A stretch of DNA of 64,000 nucleotides from Aliivibrio sp. 1S175 (GCF_001690985.1 NZ_MAJS01000006.1:426510-490509), one strand, 5' to 3'; positions 8,954 to 18,911 are shown, counted from the stretch's first letter. Program-made: numbers and translations. The notes: a model not told the origin generated them from the sequence alone.

Positions 8954-9916
8954 CTACAACCCCTTCAGCGCTCTTTCTTTAAGCTCTTCCGTATACCCAT
9001 TAATCTTCCAATGCTCTGGGCTCCAGCCTTTTACAAAACGTTGAAAATCAGTCCAAGCAATGCAAAACAATGGTCGCCACTCTTGCTCAATATCGTTACT
9101 TGCTTTTGTGTGGCCTAAACATAATAGGGCGGTGTTAAGCTGCGTAAAGTAATGATCCAATAATTCAGTCTCAAGTTCTGCGCAGTTTTCTGGCAAAACC
9201 GCACTGCTGATAAATAAGATCACATCTTTCATCCCGCAGCCTTTTCCTATGTATTGGAAATCAACCGCAGCTGCCTGATTACCATCTTCAGAGAAGCAGA
9301 AGTTCGCTAACTTAGCATCACCATGTACCAAGGTTTGATAGCGGCTGTTTTTAAGTGTTTCATCAATCTTAACTGCTGCATGTTTTAATGGTAAATCCGT
9401 TAAGGCTTCAAGCTCATCAGGGCGCGTGTCTAAATGCCAATAAGTACCTGTTTGCCATAAGCCATTAGGTTCAACATTAAGATGTGCTGCGTGAAAGTTT
9501 GCAAGCCACGTTAAGCAGGCTTTGGTTTCACTTATAGAGGCGTCTGTTTTTACGATTGGAAAACCGCAGGTCGCTAAATCTTCCAGTACTAAGATTAGCT
9601 CGTTATCACGCTGCTCTACGTATAAACAGCGCGGCACAGGACAATGGGTAGAAACCGCATTGGCGTAATCTTGATACCAATTGAGTTCAACCTGATAGGA
9701 GTCGAGTTTACGTTGGTGTGATAAATCGGTATTCCAACCTCTAGGATGCACTTTAGGCTTGGGTAAGGTGATTTGTTTGATGATGATAGAAGAGGTGGGT
9801 GCTTGGGTTAAATGCAAACGCACCAACTCCCCATATCCGCCCCACAAGGTTTGTAGGGTATCGGTTTGGGTAATTGATGCGTTTTCAAAACCCGAAATAC
9901 GTGACAAATCAAACAT
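8954..9916 (-). CDS. APH/choline-kinase-like phosphotransferase (EcKinase-like)
   Basis: Putative small-molecule kinase of the aminoglycoside phosphotransferase / ecdysteroid-kinase-like fold (320 aa, cytoplasmic). The Brenner motif LVHGDAKLANF and the metal-binding AAVDFQYIGKG (DFQ in place of DFG) are both present, so the enzyme looks active. An N-terminal lobe with IIIKQI supplies the likely ATP-binding lysine. The substrate is unknown and aminoglycoside resistance should not be assumed. It starts 34 bp after the stop of the SPOUT methylase gene on the same strand, so the two probably form an operon, and it ends at its own terminator. Confidence 0.8.
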   Translation of the reverse strand: MFDLSRISGFENASITQTDTLQTLWGGYGELVRLHLTQAPTSSIIIKQITLPKPKVHPRGWNTDLSHQRKLDSYQVELNWYQDYANAVSTHCPVPRCLYVEQRDNELILVLEDLATCGFPIVKTDASISETKACLTWLANFHAAHLNVEPNGLWQTGTYWHLDTRPDELEALTDLPLKHAAVKIDETLKNSRYQTLVHGDAKLANFCFSEDGNQAAAVDFQYIGKGCGMKDVILFISSAVLPENCAELETELLDHYFTQLNTALLCLGHTKASNDIEQEWRPLFCIAWTDFQRFVKGWSPEHWKINGYTEELKERALKGL

Positions 9917-9950
9917 GTCGAGTTCCTTTATTTATCTAGCTTAACGTAGA

Positions 9951-10409
9951 TTATTTATGGTTTGAGAAGTTTTCGCCTTTTGCCATGCGATCATACATGA
10001 TCACGTTCACAGCTGCGGCTAAGTTCATACAGCCATTGGTTGGGACATAAATAGTCTCACGGCAGAAATCAGTGATCTCTTTTTTCAATGTTCCGTCTTC
10101 TGGGCCAAAAATGTAAAACGCACGAGGAGGGTGCTTGTAATCTGGTAACGGCTTTGCGCCTTCGATAAGATCGACAGCAACAGGAACACAATCTAAAGGA
10201 ATGATGTCTTTTAGATCTTCAACGCCGATCAATGGAACGTTAAGATGCTGGCTTTTTGTATCCGTACAAAATTTCTTGGCGATATCGTAACGTCTTCCCG
10301 TGTAAAATACCGAGTTTACGCCATAGCAACCTGCCGCTCGCATTACTGAGCCTACATTTTCAGGTGTTTTTGGGTTTACCAATCCAATACAAGAGTAGCC
10401 TTTAGTCAT
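9951..10409 (-). CDS. SPOUT (TrmH/SpoU) family RNA methyltransferase
   Basis: S-adenosylmethionine-dependent RNA ribose methylase of the SpoU/TrmH class (152 aa), expected to act in the cytoplasm as a dimer. All three SPOUT motifs are present: NPKTPENVGSVMRAAGCYG near the N-terminus, FGPEDGTLKK in the middle, and the knot segment VPTNGCMNLAAAVNVIMYDR near the C-terminus. No RNA-binding extension is present, so this is a minimal-size member; the target (tRNA or rRNA) is not evident. I place the start at the ATG at 10409, since the longer frame begins with TTG at 10430 and the ATG has purine-rich sequence (GGAAAGACGG) before it. Confidence 0.85.
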   Translation of the reverse strand: MTKGYSCIGLVNPKTPENVGSVMRAAGCYGVNSVFYTGRRYDIAKKFCTDTKSQHLNVPLIGVEDLKDIIPLDCVPVAVDLIEGAKPLPDYKHPPRAFYIFGPEDGTLKKEITDFCRETIYVPTNGCMNLAAAVNVIMYDRMAKGENFSNHK

Positions 10410-10503
10410 TTTACCGTCTTTCCAATACAAAATTTGCGCGAAGTATACCTAAATTAAAGGGATTCATATAGACTCATTGAATAATTTCCTAGGAAGGTGA
10501 AAT

Positions 10504-10977
10504 ATGAAAACAGTTGCGATTCTCGTTGATGTGCAAAACATCTACTACACTACGCGTGACGTATACCAACGTCATTTTGACTATAATGCATTATGGGCAA
10601 AAGTGACTGATGGTCGCAAGGTCATTGGTGCAAACGCGTATGCCATTGCTCGTAGTGATGATAAGCAAAAGCAGTTTCATAATATTCTTCGTGGTATTGG
10701 ATTTGATGTAAAGTTAAAACCGTTTATTCAACGTAGTGACGGTTCCGCTAAAGGCGATTGGGATGTTGGCATCACTCTTGATGCAATAGAGTTGGCTGAG
10801 CAGGCTGATATTGTTGTTATTTTGTCTGGTGATGGTGATTTTGAGTTACTCGTTAAGAGAATTCAGTCACGTTTTAACAAAGAAGTTGAAGTGTATGGTG
10901 TTCAGAATTTAACGGCAAATTCATTAATTGATGCAGCCGATCGTTTTATTCCAATTGAAGATAATTTGTTATTATAG
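10504..10977 (+). CDS. NYN domain protein (LabA/DUF88, PIN-like nuclease fold)
   Basis: 157-aa cytoplasmic protein of the LabA/DUF88 NYN family, a PIN-like fold often associated with RNA cleavage. Conserved acidic positions are visible in VDVQN near residue 9, in KGDWDVGITLDAI (middle), and in LSGDGDFELLVKRI. These match the metal-binding Asp set of active NYN nucleases. A good ribosome-binding site (AGGAAGGTGAAAT) precedes the ATG. It is divergent from the SPOUT methylase, with the promoters of both in the 94-bp gap. The biological role in vibrios is not known to me. Confidence 0.8.
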   Translation: MKTVAILVDVQNIYYTTRDVYQRHFDYNALWAKVTDGRKVIGANAYAIARSDDKQKQFHNILRGIGFDVKLKPFIQRSDGSAKGDWDVGITLDAIELAEQADIVVILSGDGDFELLVKRIQSRFNKEVEVYGVQNLTANSLIDAADRFIPIEDNLLL

Positions 10978-11141
10978 AATAAGTTATGAACAGATATCCT
11001 TTCTGGTATCGTTGTTAAGCAGTACTTGTTTTGTGATCTACGCCCTACTGCTCCTACTTCATTTTATAGGATAAAGGAGGAGGGAAGCAAAATAAGGACT
11101 TTTTATAATTGAATGGTGTTACCTATGAAAGGATAAAAATA

Positions 11142-12524
11142 ATGAGCCAGCAAACACAATGGCACTCAACAAAAGTTCCAACGGTTAGTAATATCATTCT
11201 TCATGCTTTTGATTGGACTTATCAAGATGTTGCTGAACAAGCTGAATTGATTGCCAGTTTGGGTTACCGCTCGGTTTTAGTATCTCCTGCGATGAAATCT
11301 CTTCGATTGCCATCTGGTACTCAATGGTGGCAGCGATATCAACCACAAGATTACCGTCTTATCGACAATCCATTGGGAGATACCATTGATTTCACTCGTA
11401 TGGTGTCACGCTTAGCTGAACTTAATATTTGGGTTTACGTTGATGTCGTGTTTAATCACATGGCGAATGAATCAGATATTAGAGCGGACTTAGAATTTCC
11501 TAATCAATGGGATAGAGAAGATTACGCTCGTGAACCTAAAAAGTACGAGTCATTAACGTTGTTTGGTGATTTATCTCAGCCACTGTTTTCTGAATCTGAT
11601 TTTGTAGAAGCGTTCGGTATTGAAAACTGGAACGATAAGTGGGAAGTGCAAAACGGTCGAATTTCAGGTGGGCCGCATGATCCTGGTTTACCGACACTGT
11701 CGGATAATGACCATGTTGTGGCTCAGCAAAGAGCCTATTTAAAAGCGTTGAAACAGATTGGTGTGAAAGGATTCCGTATCGATGCGGCAAAACACATGAC
11801 GCTTGAGCACTTGAATAAAGTGTGGGATGAAGAAATTACCCAAGATGTGCATATCTTTGGTGAGATAATTACCGACGGTGGTGCGACAAAAGAAGAATAT
11901 GAGACGTTTTTGAATCCTTATCTGCAAGGAACGACATTGGGAGCGTATGATTTCCCCTTGTTTAATTCTTTGTATCAGACCTTAGAAAATAAAGGCTCGT
12001 TTAAGTCATTAATTGATCCTTATTGCTACGGCATGGCATTGTCTCCACTACGCGCAATTACGTTTGCCATTACTCACGATATTCCAAATAACGATGTGTT
12101 TAAAGATTTAGTCATGAGTGAATCGAATGAATGGCTCGCTTATGCTTATTTGTTTGGTCGAGAGGGCGGAATACCATTAGTGTATTCAGAGCTTGAAACC
12201 AGTGGGATTAAAAATAAGCACAATCAACCACGTTGGAAGGAAGAGTGGAAAAGTGCTCGTATGATTGCGCTAATGGCATTTCATAACCAGATGTATGGGC
12301 AAGAACAACGACTGGTTGAGGCCAGTGATGATCACTTGATTTTTGCAAGAGGAGACAGTGGTATCGTGGCGTTAAATAAATCGGATCATAATATTGAAGT
12401 AAATATGAGTGTTGGATCTGATGTTGTTTGGTTAGAAAGAGGGTCTAATTCTTACTATGCACCGCAGCAGGGTAATCTTAGATTTTTTATACCGGCACAT
12501 TCATATATGTTGTTTTCGCGGTAA
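11142..12524 (+). CDS. GH13-family alpha-amylase-like glycoside hydrolase
   Basis: Glycoside hydrolase family 13 enzyme (460 aa). The four GH13 regions are visible: DVVFNH; GFRIDAAKH with nucleophile D214; FGEIIT with acid/base E241; and ITHDIPNN with D313. A C-terminal all-beta domain follows. There is no signal peptide, so it is probably cytoplasmic and acts on imported maltodextrins or storage glucan. The start is set at the ATG at 11142, which has AAAGGA 8 nt upstream; a longer frame with TTG at 11109 lacks a ribosome-binding site. It is monocistronic, with a bidirectional terminator shared with the convergent ompA-like gene. The exact specificity cannot be read from the sequence. Confidence 0.85.
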   Translation: MSQQTQWHSTKVPTVSNIILHAFDWTYQDVAEQAELIASLGYRSVLVSPAMKSLRLPSGTQWWQRYQPQDYRLIDNPLGDTIDFTRMVSRLAELNIWVYVDVVFNHMANESDIRADLEFPNQWDREDYAREPKKYESLTLFGDLSQPLFSESDFVEAFGIENWNDKWEVQNGRISGGPHDPGLPTLSDNDHVVAQQRAYLKALKQIGVKGFRIDAAKHMTLEHLNKVWDEEITQDVHIFGEIITDGGATKEEYETFLNPYLQGTTLGAYDFPLFNSLYQTLENKGSFKSLIDPYCYGMALSPLRAITFAITHDIPNNDVFKDLVMSESNEWLAYAYLFGREGGIPLVYSELETSGIKNKHNQPRWKEEWKSARMIALMAFHNQMYGQEQRLVEASDDHLIFARGDSGIVALNKSDHNIEVNMSVGSDVVWLERGSNSYYAPQQGNLRFFIPAHSYMLFSR

Positions 12525-12544
12525 TCATTATTTTTAGTTTAAAT

Positions 12545-12576
12545 AAAAAAAGGTGGATAATTTATCCACCTTTTTT
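12545..12576. terminator. Bidirectional terminator between amylase and OmpA-like genes
   Basis: Stem AGGTGGATAA / TTATCCACCT flanked by an A-run on the left and a T-run on the right, so it serves both convergent genes. Confidence 0.9.
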
Positions 12577-12595
12577 ATTCTATTTTTTAAAAGTA

Positions 12596-13618
12596 TTAAT
12601 ACTCAAAGTTAGGAATATCAATATCTACACGACGATTAGCACTTCGTCCTTCTGCTGTTTTATTGGTGGCAATAGGATTAGATTCACCTTCACCTGACGC
12701 ATTGATTTGGCTTTCTTTTACCCCTTTATCTTGTAGGTAGTCAGACACTGCGTTTGCTCTATCTTCTGATATTTTTTGGTTGTAAGCTTCTGATCCTGAT
12801 GAGTCGGTATGACCTACAATGTTCACATTTGCTTGTGGATGTTCAACTAGGATTGCGGCAATTGAATCAAGTTCAGCATGACTTTCTGGTGCGAGCTCAG
12901 AACCATTATTTTTAAATAGGTTTTGATGTGATTGAGCCTTGTCTTGTTTTACGACCGGCTCCATTGGTTTATTTTCCATTGGCTCTTCAATAGGCTCTGC
13001 CATTTGCTTCTCTGGCTCTGGTTCTTGTATTACTTCTTCCGCTACTACAGCTGCTGGTGCTGCTGCTTTTGAAGCACTACCGAAGGTATAGGTCAAACCC
13101 AGGGAGATGAAATGTGATGATAAATCATAGATGTAACTATCATCAATATCGTCAAAGTATTGGTATTCTAGACGTAAGGCTAGGCTTTCACTAAGCGCGA
13201 GTTCACTGCCTAAACCCGCTGTAAATACCGTGTCATTTGCACTGCTATAATCCATGTAAGCGGCACCAGCTTTGAGGAATATATCGATGGTATCAGTAGC
13301 AGAAAAAGTATAACGAGGAGCTAGAGAAAGGGCGGTAAGACGGCTATCAACATATTTTGTTGTCCCGTTATAAGAATGACTAGATTCAAACTCGCCAATA
13401 GAATCGAATCCAAGCTCTAATCCCCAGCGTTCAGTGAAATGATAACCACCGTATGCACCGTATCCAAATGCATCATCGTCACAGGGACCAGAGGCGGAAC
13501 AGGCGTCATCAAGAAGGCCTAAGCCTAATTTACCACCGACGTACACCTCTGCAAGTAGAGAAGAGGAGAAGCCTACAGTAGTTAGAGCAACAGCAACAAG
13601 TAAAGATGATCTTTTCAT
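12596..13618 (-). CDS. OmpA-family outer membrane protein
   Basis: Outer membrane porin-like anchor (340 aa). A signal peptide (residues 1-23, cleavage after SSLLA) leads into an eight-stranded OmpA-type beta barrel (about 24-180) that opens EVYVGGKLGLG. A Pro/Glu-rich linker (about 183-225) follows. The C-terminal OmpA peptidoglycan-binding domain is marked by VNIVGHTDSSGSEAYN and the conserved RANAVSDYL and RSANRRVDI. The domain order links the outer membrane to the cell wall. The barrel contains an unusual acidic Cys pair (DDACSASGPCDDD), probably an extracellular disulfide loop. Several OmpA paralogues exist in vibrios; this one is not assigned to a named gene. Confidence 0.9.
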   Translation of the reverse strand: MKRSSLLVAVALTTVGFSSSLLAEVYVGGKLGLGLLDDACSASGPCDDDAFGYGAYGGYHFTERWGLELGFDSIGEFESSHSYNGTTKYVDSRLTALSLAPRYTFSATDTIDIFLKAGAAYMDYSSANDTVFTAGLGSELALSESLALRLEYQYFDDIDDSYIYDLSSHFISLGLTYTFGSASKAAAPAAVVAEEVIQEPEPEKQMAEPIEEPMENKPMEPVVKQDKAQSHQNLFKNNGSELAPESHAELDSIAAILVEHPQANVNIVGHTDSSGSEAYNQKISEDRANAVSDYLQDKGVKESQINASGEGESNPIATNKTAEGRSANRRVDIDIPNFEY

Positions 13619-13739
13619 ATTTCAGTCCTTTAGTTAGAAACACATCATTGTTAGCGATCTATTTATAGCGTAGAACATGAATCAGTACTTCTGTAGGAAT
13701 TTGCTAATATTTTTATGTTATTGCGTATTGAATCATGAA

Positions 13740-15731
13740 TTAAACCTTAAATTGATGCACGATATCACTTTGTTGATGTGCTAATTCATTCAATGTAGAA
13801 CTGACATTAGCAATATCATTCATTGCGGTTTGGTTCTCTTCTGCAATGTGGCTGATGTCCTCTAAACTGCGTGCAATTTCTGTGGTGGTTGCACTTTGTT
13901 CATTTGCAGCTTGAGAAATGTGGTTGCTCATGTGGCTTATTTCATCTATTAAATTTTGGATCATCACCATTGCAGTATTAGCCTCATTTGTTTGGCTTAC
14001 ACTTTGCTGCATATCTGAAACACAGCTTTCGATAACCACTGTGGTTGTTTTTGAGCTTGATTGAAGGTTTGCAATCATAGCCTCGATTTCTGAGGTTGAT
14101 TCAGCGGTACGTTTTGCAAGAACTCGGACTTCATCGGCAACGACGGCAAAGCCTCGACCTTGCTCACCAGCGCGAGCGGCTTCTATTGCGGCATTCAAGG
14201 CGAGTAAGTTGGTTTGTTCTGCAATTTTATTAATTACGTCCAAAATAGATCCAATCTCACTGCTGACTTTTTGTAAATTACCAACTGCTTGTACAGATTC
14301 ATCAAGGCGACGTGATAGTTGTTCAATGGTTTGTAAGTTACTTTTCATTACTTTTTGGCCATGCTCTGAGGCCGCTTCAACTTCTTGAACTTTAAGTAGA
14401 GAGCTTTCTGAACTTGATGCAACTTCAACAACAGAGTGCTCCATTTGTGTCATTGCGGCTGCAACACTTGTTGTTTGTTCGCGTTGGTTTAGTAGTTGTT
14501 GTTTTGCTCTTTCTGCAGTCGAGCTATTGTTTTGAGCAACGGTGGTTAACTCATCTGAGGCACGGCTTAGTTGCAGCAGGACTTTCTGTAAATTGTCTGC
14601 GACGGTATTGATATGGCGAGATACTCGGCTAAATTCAGTATTATGTTTTGTTTCAATACGTTGAGTCATATCTCCAGACGTCAGAGATTCTAAAATTTTC
14701 AGCATGTTTTGAAGTGGTGTTCTTACAGATGATGCTAGGTGAAAACCGATGATAGTTGCAAATAGAGAAACCACAACGCCTAACGCGAGCGCTTTATATA
14801 CACTTTGCTGATAAATAACCTCGGCTTGTTTTAATGATTGTTGTAGACCTTGATTTGCTAATTCATTAAATGAGGTTAATACCATTAATGCACGATCAAT
14901 TTGGTTAGCGAGGCTAGAAATGTTGTTGTAAAGTGTATTTTTAGCATTTAGATAAACGAAATGGGTGTTTAATATCCCTTCTTTTTGTCCAACTTCGGCA
15001 CTGAATTGACTTACCGGTTTATCGAACGTTTCTTTTAGCTGAGGTAACTGATTAACCAAACCACGGTAAGCATAATTTAAATGAGTGACGGCTTTCTTAT
15101 TTTGATTGACTGCTTTTTTTACAAATTCAATGTTGTTACTTGCGAGTGCATCGGAAGTAATTAGCTCGGCATCTTCAAGTTTTACAAAATAGCTTTTTGC
15201 TATCATTTTAATGGCAATGCTTTCTTGGTCATTAACGTATTCTTTCATCCGAACGCTGAGTTCAGTATATAAACGTTGAAAGTTGCGAGTCGCTTTTTGC
15301 TTCTCGTCATCAGCCAGTAATAGCTCTTGATAATTGTCCATGGCTATTTTTGCTTCGTTGAAATAACTTTCTTTGATTTTAGATAGCTCTGATTGTTGTT
15401 GAGAACCTGTGTTTTGTTGTTCTGCGACATTAATTAAACGCTGATAAATTTTATTAAATGCAGCTTCGGTTTCAGTAAAGGCTTGTCGTGCTTGTTGCAT
15501 TTGAGCGGGGTCATTGGTTGTTAAGAAATCTTTAAATGATTTATCTGCAGCAAGAAGGGTTACGCTTGTTTCATTTGATAAGCTAACAAGAGGTAAGGAA
15601 TCAGAAGAGACTGATTTCATTTGATTGTGGATATTACTCGTTCCGTTGAGCATAAGGATAACCGTCGTAATAAACAAGATCACGATAAGTGAAAAACCTG
15701 CATACATTCGACGTACTACCGAACTATTCAT
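13740..15731 (-). CDS. Methyl-accepting chemotaxis protein
   Basis: Transmembrane chemoreceptor (663 aa). TM1 lies at about 11-31. A long, helix-rich periplasmic domain of about 270 residues follows, a size compatible with the helical bimodular (HBM) type. TM2 ([15 protein letters not shown]) is near 315-333, then HAMP and the methyl-accepting coiled coil. The CheA/CheW-contact hairpin tip [20 protein letters not shown] is intact, as is [10 protein letters not shown]. The C-terminus lacks the NWETF-type pentapeptide used for CheR tethering. HBM receptors known so far sense organic acids or similar small ligands; the ligand here is not inferable. The gene is monocistronic. Confidence 0.92.
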   Translation of the reverse strand: MNSSVVRRMYAGFSLIVILFITTVILMLNGTSNIHNQMKSVSSDSLPLVSLSNETSVTLLAADKSFKDFLTTNDPAQMQQARQAFTETEAAFNKIYQRLINVAEQQNTGSQQQSELSKIKESYFNEAKIAMDNYQELLLADDEKQKATRNFQRLYTELSVRMKEYVNDQESIAIKMIAKSYFVKLEDAELITSDALASNNIEFVKKAVNQNKKAVTHLNYAYRGLVNQLPQLKETFDKPVSQFSAEVGQKEGILNTHFVYLNAKNTLYNNISSLANQIDRALMVLTSFNELANQGLQQSLKQAEVIYQQSVYKALALGVVVSLFATIIGFHLASSVRTPLQNMLKILESLTSGDMTQRIETKHNTEFSRVSRHINTVADNLQKVLLQLSRASDELTTVAQNNSSTAERAKQQLLNQREQTTSVAAAMTQMEHSVVEVASSSESSLLKVQEVEAASEHGQKVMKSNLQTIEQLSRRLDESVQAVGNLQKVSSEIGSILDVINKIAEQTNLLALNAAIEAARAGEQGRGFAVVADEVRVLAKRTAESTSEIEAMIANLQSSSKTTTVVIESCVSDMQQSVSQTNEANTAMVMIQNLIDEISHMSNHISQAANEQSATTTEIARSLEDISHIAEENQTAMNDIANVSSTLNELAHQQSDIVHQFKV

Positions 15732-16036
15732 GTACTTACTCTCTATATAGTATTAATTTAATTAAAACCAGTGCTTAAATGTGTAATTGGCACTCTGTCT
15801 TAATTTGGAGATAATAAGTGGATATATTATGATTATTTATCATCACCTGTTGTGACAATATCTATAAAATCAGCAATACATAAGGAGAGGTGACTCTCAT
15901 TTTTTTAAGGGTTTTTTATATAAAGAGAATGAGTTTGTCGTGAAGTTATGATTCAAGTGATTGTTTTCGAGAAAATTGTGACGCATACTAGGGCTAATGG
16001 AAAATAAAAAAAACTGTGTTTTATTGGAGATGAGTC
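15732..16036. other. Divergent promoter region between the chemoreceptor and hinT
   Basis: No protein gene seen. It contains a short hairpin followed by a T-run (15885-15907) on the plus strand and a candidate promoter for hinT near 15961-15989. Confidence 0.4.
15961..15989 (+). promoter_or_regulatory. Candidate sigma-70 promoter of hinT
   Basis: TTGTTT at 15961-15966 and CATACT at 15984-15989 with 17-bp spacing, about 48 bp before the hinT start. Both hexamers are imperfect. Confidence 0.3.
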
Positions 16037-16387
16037 ATGGCTGAAGAAACTATTTTTAGCAAAATTATTCGTAAAGAAATCCCTGCGGATGTTGTTTATC
16101 AAGATGATTTAGTTACAGCGTTTCGTGATATTAATCCACGCGCACCAAGTCACATATTAATTATTCCAAATAAACTTATCCCAACGACTAATGATGTAGA
16201 AGTTGAAGATGAATTGATCATGGGGCGTCTGTTTACAGCAGCTAAGAAAATAGCAATAGAAGAAGGCATTGCAGAAGAAGGTTATCGTTTGATTGTAAAT
16301 TGTAATCCTCATGGCGGCCAAGAAGTGTATCATATTCATATGCACCTTGTGGGCGGGCGTCCACTGGGGCCAATGCTATTAAGTTAA
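16037..16387 (+). CDS. hinT: HinT, purine nucleoside phosphoramidase (HIT family)
   Basis: Histidine-triad nucleotide-binding protein (116 aa) that hydrolyses adenosine phosphoramidates in the cytoplasm. The signature HIHMHLVGG with the His triad lies near the C-terminus, and the N-terminal [18 protein letters not shown] is typical of bacterial HinT. A GGAGATGAG ribosome-binding site precedes the ATG. It heads the same gene neighbourhood as in E. coli (hinT-ycfL-lpoB-thiK-nagZ-ycfP-ndh). A terminator follows directly, so the downstream lipoprotein genes may have their own promoter or depend on read-through. Confidence 0.95.
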   Translation: MAEETIFSKIIRKEIPADVVYQDDLVTAFRDINPRAPSHILIIPNKLIPTTNDVEVEDELIMGRLFTAAKKIAIEEGIAEEGYRLIVNCNPHGGQEVYHIHMHLVGGRPLGPMLLS

Positions 16388-16398
16388 TAGATCTCAAA

Positions 16399-16430
16399 TA
16401 AGGCTCCCCTGTAGTGGAGCCTTATTTTTT
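16399..16430 (+). terminator. Terminator after hinT
   Basis: Stem AAGGCTCC / GGAGCCTT (16400-16407 with 16416-16423) followed by a T-rich run; it lies only 23 bp before the next start codon. Confidence 0.85.
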
Positions 16431-16452
16431 TAACTGAGAGTTTTCTATTTTA

Positions 16453-17850
16453 ATGACATCGATATTGAAAAAATCCATTGTACTTTCGTTTACCTTGTTA
16501 TTATCAGGGTGTGCAAACCTGTCTGTTGGTAATTTATTTAGCCATTACTCTGCCCAGACGGATGATACTTATCAGTTGGTAAAAAATGGCGATGCCAAGC
16601 AAGCATACAGTGAAGAGGCTCCTGAAGTCGGAGGCCCCATTCTTGATAATCTAGAGCGTGGTCGAGTTGCTTTATTGAGTGAGCAATACGCAGAAAGTAA
16701 AGCGGATTTTGAGGGGGCAGAACAAGCGGCCAGAATACAAAGTGACCAAGCTGTTATCTCTGTTTCAGATTCTGCAAACCAAGTTGGTTCTTTAGTGACT
16801 AACGATAATTTAATTGATTATAAACCAGCGGATTATGAGTTGGGTTATTTGCATCTTTATCTTTCATTAAATTATTTAAAAAATAATGATTTGGAAGGCG
16901 CTTTGATTGAGGTTAGAAAGGCAAACTACATTCAAGAACAAGCGAAGAAAGATAGAGAGAAAGAGTTACGATCTGCCGAGAAAGAAGCAAAGAAACAAGG
17001 TGTGGATGCGAACGTTGGTGCGATTTTAGCTAATTACCCAGATGTAGGGGATCAATTGGCAGCGGTTCAAAACGGCTACTTATTCTATTATTCTGGTTTA
17101 TTGTTTGAAACCAATCGTAACTATAATGATGCATACATTGACTATAAGCGAGCATTGGCTGTCGCCCCAAATAATAAAACAGTAATTGAATCTGTTCAGC
17201 GTTTGGCTCGTCGACTTAGTATGCGCAATGATATCAAAATACTAGAGAAGAAATATGGTACTTATCAAGTACCAAGTCGCTCTGAAAGCCGTGTCATCAT
17301 CATTGATGAGCAAGGTATTTTGCCTCAGCTTTCTGATTGGCGATTACGATTACCGATGTGGGACAGTCAAGGTAATTTTGTCCAATATAATTTAGCTTTA
17401 CCATATTACAAAAAAATAAATCGAGATGTTTTTCCGCCTCTAAAAGTAAACAATAAAACGTTAATCTCAGATGAACTTGCCGATGTTACTTTGATGGCTA
17501 AAAATGATCTGAATGAGCGTATACCTGCTATGGTTATTCGACAGGCACTACGTGTTGTTGCTAAAGATGAATTGCGTAAAACATCAAGAAATAGCAAAGA
17601 AGAAGATTTGGCTAATGCTGTACTCACTATATTTAACTCGTTAACAGAACAACCAGACACACGTAGTTGGCAAACGTTGCCATCCATTATCAGTGTGACG
17701 AGTATGGATGTTAAAGCGGGTAATAATAAGATTCAATATCTAGGGAATGAACTAGACTTTACAATTAAAGAAGGTCATACCGTTGTAGTCTGGGTATCAA
17801 GGCAAGGAAACGCCGTCACATGGTGGCATAAACAATTAGGAGAAATATAA
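16453..17850 (+). CDS. COG3014-type lipoprotein with TPR-like repeats
   Basis: 465-aa predicted lipoprotein. A lipobox LLSGC with C20 ends the signal peptide. Residues about 65-250 form TPR-like helical pairs, such as YAESKADFEGAEQAA and YNDAYIDYKRALAVAPNN. The C-terminal part is mixed alpha/beta. It belongs to a family I associate with COG3014, often found next to ycfL and lpoB in vibrios. Its stop overlaps the ycfL start (TAATG), which implies translational coupling. The neighbours point to a role in peptidoglycan synthesis or envelope assembly, but no function is established from sequence. Confidence 0.75.
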   Translation: MTSILKKSIVLSFTLLLSGCANLSVGNLFSHYSAQTDDTYQLVKNGDAKQAYSEEAPEVGGPILDNLERGRVALLSEQYAESKADFEGAEQAARIQSDQAVISVSDSANQVGSLVTNDNLIDYKPADYELGYLHLYLSLNYLKNNDLEGALIEVRKANYIQEQAKKDREKELRSAEKEAKKQGVDANVGAILANYPDVGDQLAAVQNGYLFYYSGLLFETNRNYNDAYIDYKRALAVAPNNKTVIESVQRLARRLSMRNDIKILEKKYGTYQVPSRSESRVIIIDEQGILPQLSDWRLRLPMWDSQGNFVQYNLALPYYKKINRDVFPPLKVNNKTLISDELADVTLMAKNDLNERIPAMVIRQALRVVAKDELRKTSRNSKEEDLANAVLTIFNSLTEQPDTRSWQTLPSIISVTSMDVKAGNNKIQYLGNELDFTIKEGHTVVVWVSRQGNAVTWWHKQLGEI

Positions 17851-18239
17851 TGAAAAAATGGCTTATCGTTTTGCTACTACCGTTGGCATTAGCAGCTTGT
17901 AGTTCAAGTCAAACTGCCGGTATTAGTGTTGATAGCAGTACTCAAAAAGTACTTTTTGGCGATAATGTACTTGGCAGCCGTTTATCTGTAGAGCAAATCA
18001 GTACTCAAGATAACAATGGCTTGGTCCGTGGTATCGTGTCAGTGACAAGTAAATTCACTGGGGACCAACAGCTTCAATATCGCTTTTATTGGTATGACGC
18101 TCAAGGTTTAGAAGTTAATGGGTCGGATTCACCTTGGCGTACGTTTATTGTTCGTGGTTTAGATACGATGAGTATTCAAGGCGTAGCAATGAAACCAGAG
18201 GCAACTCAATTCCGTGTTCAAATTCGTACACTGGAATAA
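17850..18239 (+). CDS. ycfL: YcfL-family (DUF1425) lipoprotein
   Basis: 129-aa lipoprotein with lipobox LALAAC (C17) after a lysine-start signal sequence. The mature part carries the DUF1425 pattern, including VTSKFTGDQQLQYRFYWYDA and a C-terminal beta-rich stretch. It starts on the last base of the previous stop codon and ends 58 bp before lpoB. In E. coli ycfL sits between hinT and lpoB as here. Its molecular function is unknown. Confidence 0.85.
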   Translation: MKKWLIVLLLPLALAACSSSQTAGISVDSSTQKVLFGDNVLGSRLSVEQISTQDNNGLVRGIVSVTSKFTGDQQLQYRFYWYDAQGLEVNGSDSPWRTFIVRGLDTMSIQGVAMKPEATQFRVQIRTLE

Positions 18240-18297
18240 TATCTTTCTATATATTGGTATTATTTGAGATAAAACATTCACTAGAGGTAAATGAAAA

Positions 18298-18888
18298 ATG
18301 AATAAAAGTGTTATTGCGTTATTAAGCTTAGCTGTATTACTCGGTGGCTGTTCTAACAAGGTAAGTTACGGCGATGCTCAAGCAGTTGAAACGACAACGG
18401 TAGATTTTGGTTCAACAGACCTACAGAAAATTGCGGGTGAAATGACAGAAAGTATGTTGTCTTCTGGTGCTGTTGCTCAAATTACTCAAGGTAATCGTCC
18501 AATTGTTTTTGTTGAAAGCATTAAAAACAAAACAAGTGAACATATTGATACAGAATCAGTGACTGATTCTATCAGTACTAAATTACTTAATTCGGGTAAA
18601 TTCCGTTTCGTTGATATGGATCGTGTAGAAGCGGTTCGTTCACAACTAGATTTCCAAAACAATGATGAATTAGTAAATCAAAATACGGCGATTCAATTTG
18701 GTAAAATGGTCGGTGCTCAGTACATGCTTTATGGCAACCTTTCTAGCATCGTAAAAAATGCAGGTAGCGACAAAGATGTTTACTATAAAATGACAATGCG
18801 TCTAATGGATTTAGAAACTGGCTTAATCGAATGGGCTGATGAAACAGAAATCCGTAAGCAACAAGAGAAAAGTTTATTAGGTTGGTAA
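18298..18888 (+). CDS. lpoB: LpoB, outer membrane activator of penicillin-binding protein PBP1b
   Basis: Outer membrane lipoprotein (196 aa) that stimulates the bifunctional peptidoglycan synthase PBP1b. The lipobox LLGGC (C18) is followed by a short linker, shorter than the long disordered one of E. coli LpoB. A globular domain then carries RPIVFVESIKNKTSEHIDTE, KFRFVDMDRV and AQYMLYGNLSSIV, all recognisable for the family. Position after ycfL supports the assignment. A strong terminator follows within 50 bp. Confidence 0.92.
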   Translation: MNKSVIALLSLAVLLGGCSNKVSYGDAQAVETTTVDFGSTDLQKIAGEMTESMLSSGAVAQITQGNRPIVFVESIKNKTSEHIDTESVTDSISTKLLNSGKFRFVDMDRVEAVRSQLDFQNNDELVNQNTAIQFGKMVGAQYMLYGNLSSIVKNAGSDKDVYYKMTMRLMDLETGLIEWADETEIRKQQEKSLLGW

Positions 18889-18911
18889 TCACCCAAATCT
18901 AATTGAAATAA

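Noticed and set aside
15781-15830. Sigma-54-like TTGGCAC upstream of the chemoreceptor gene
   Set aside because: No TTGC-type -12 element at the required spacing and it is on the wrong strand for the chemoreceptor.
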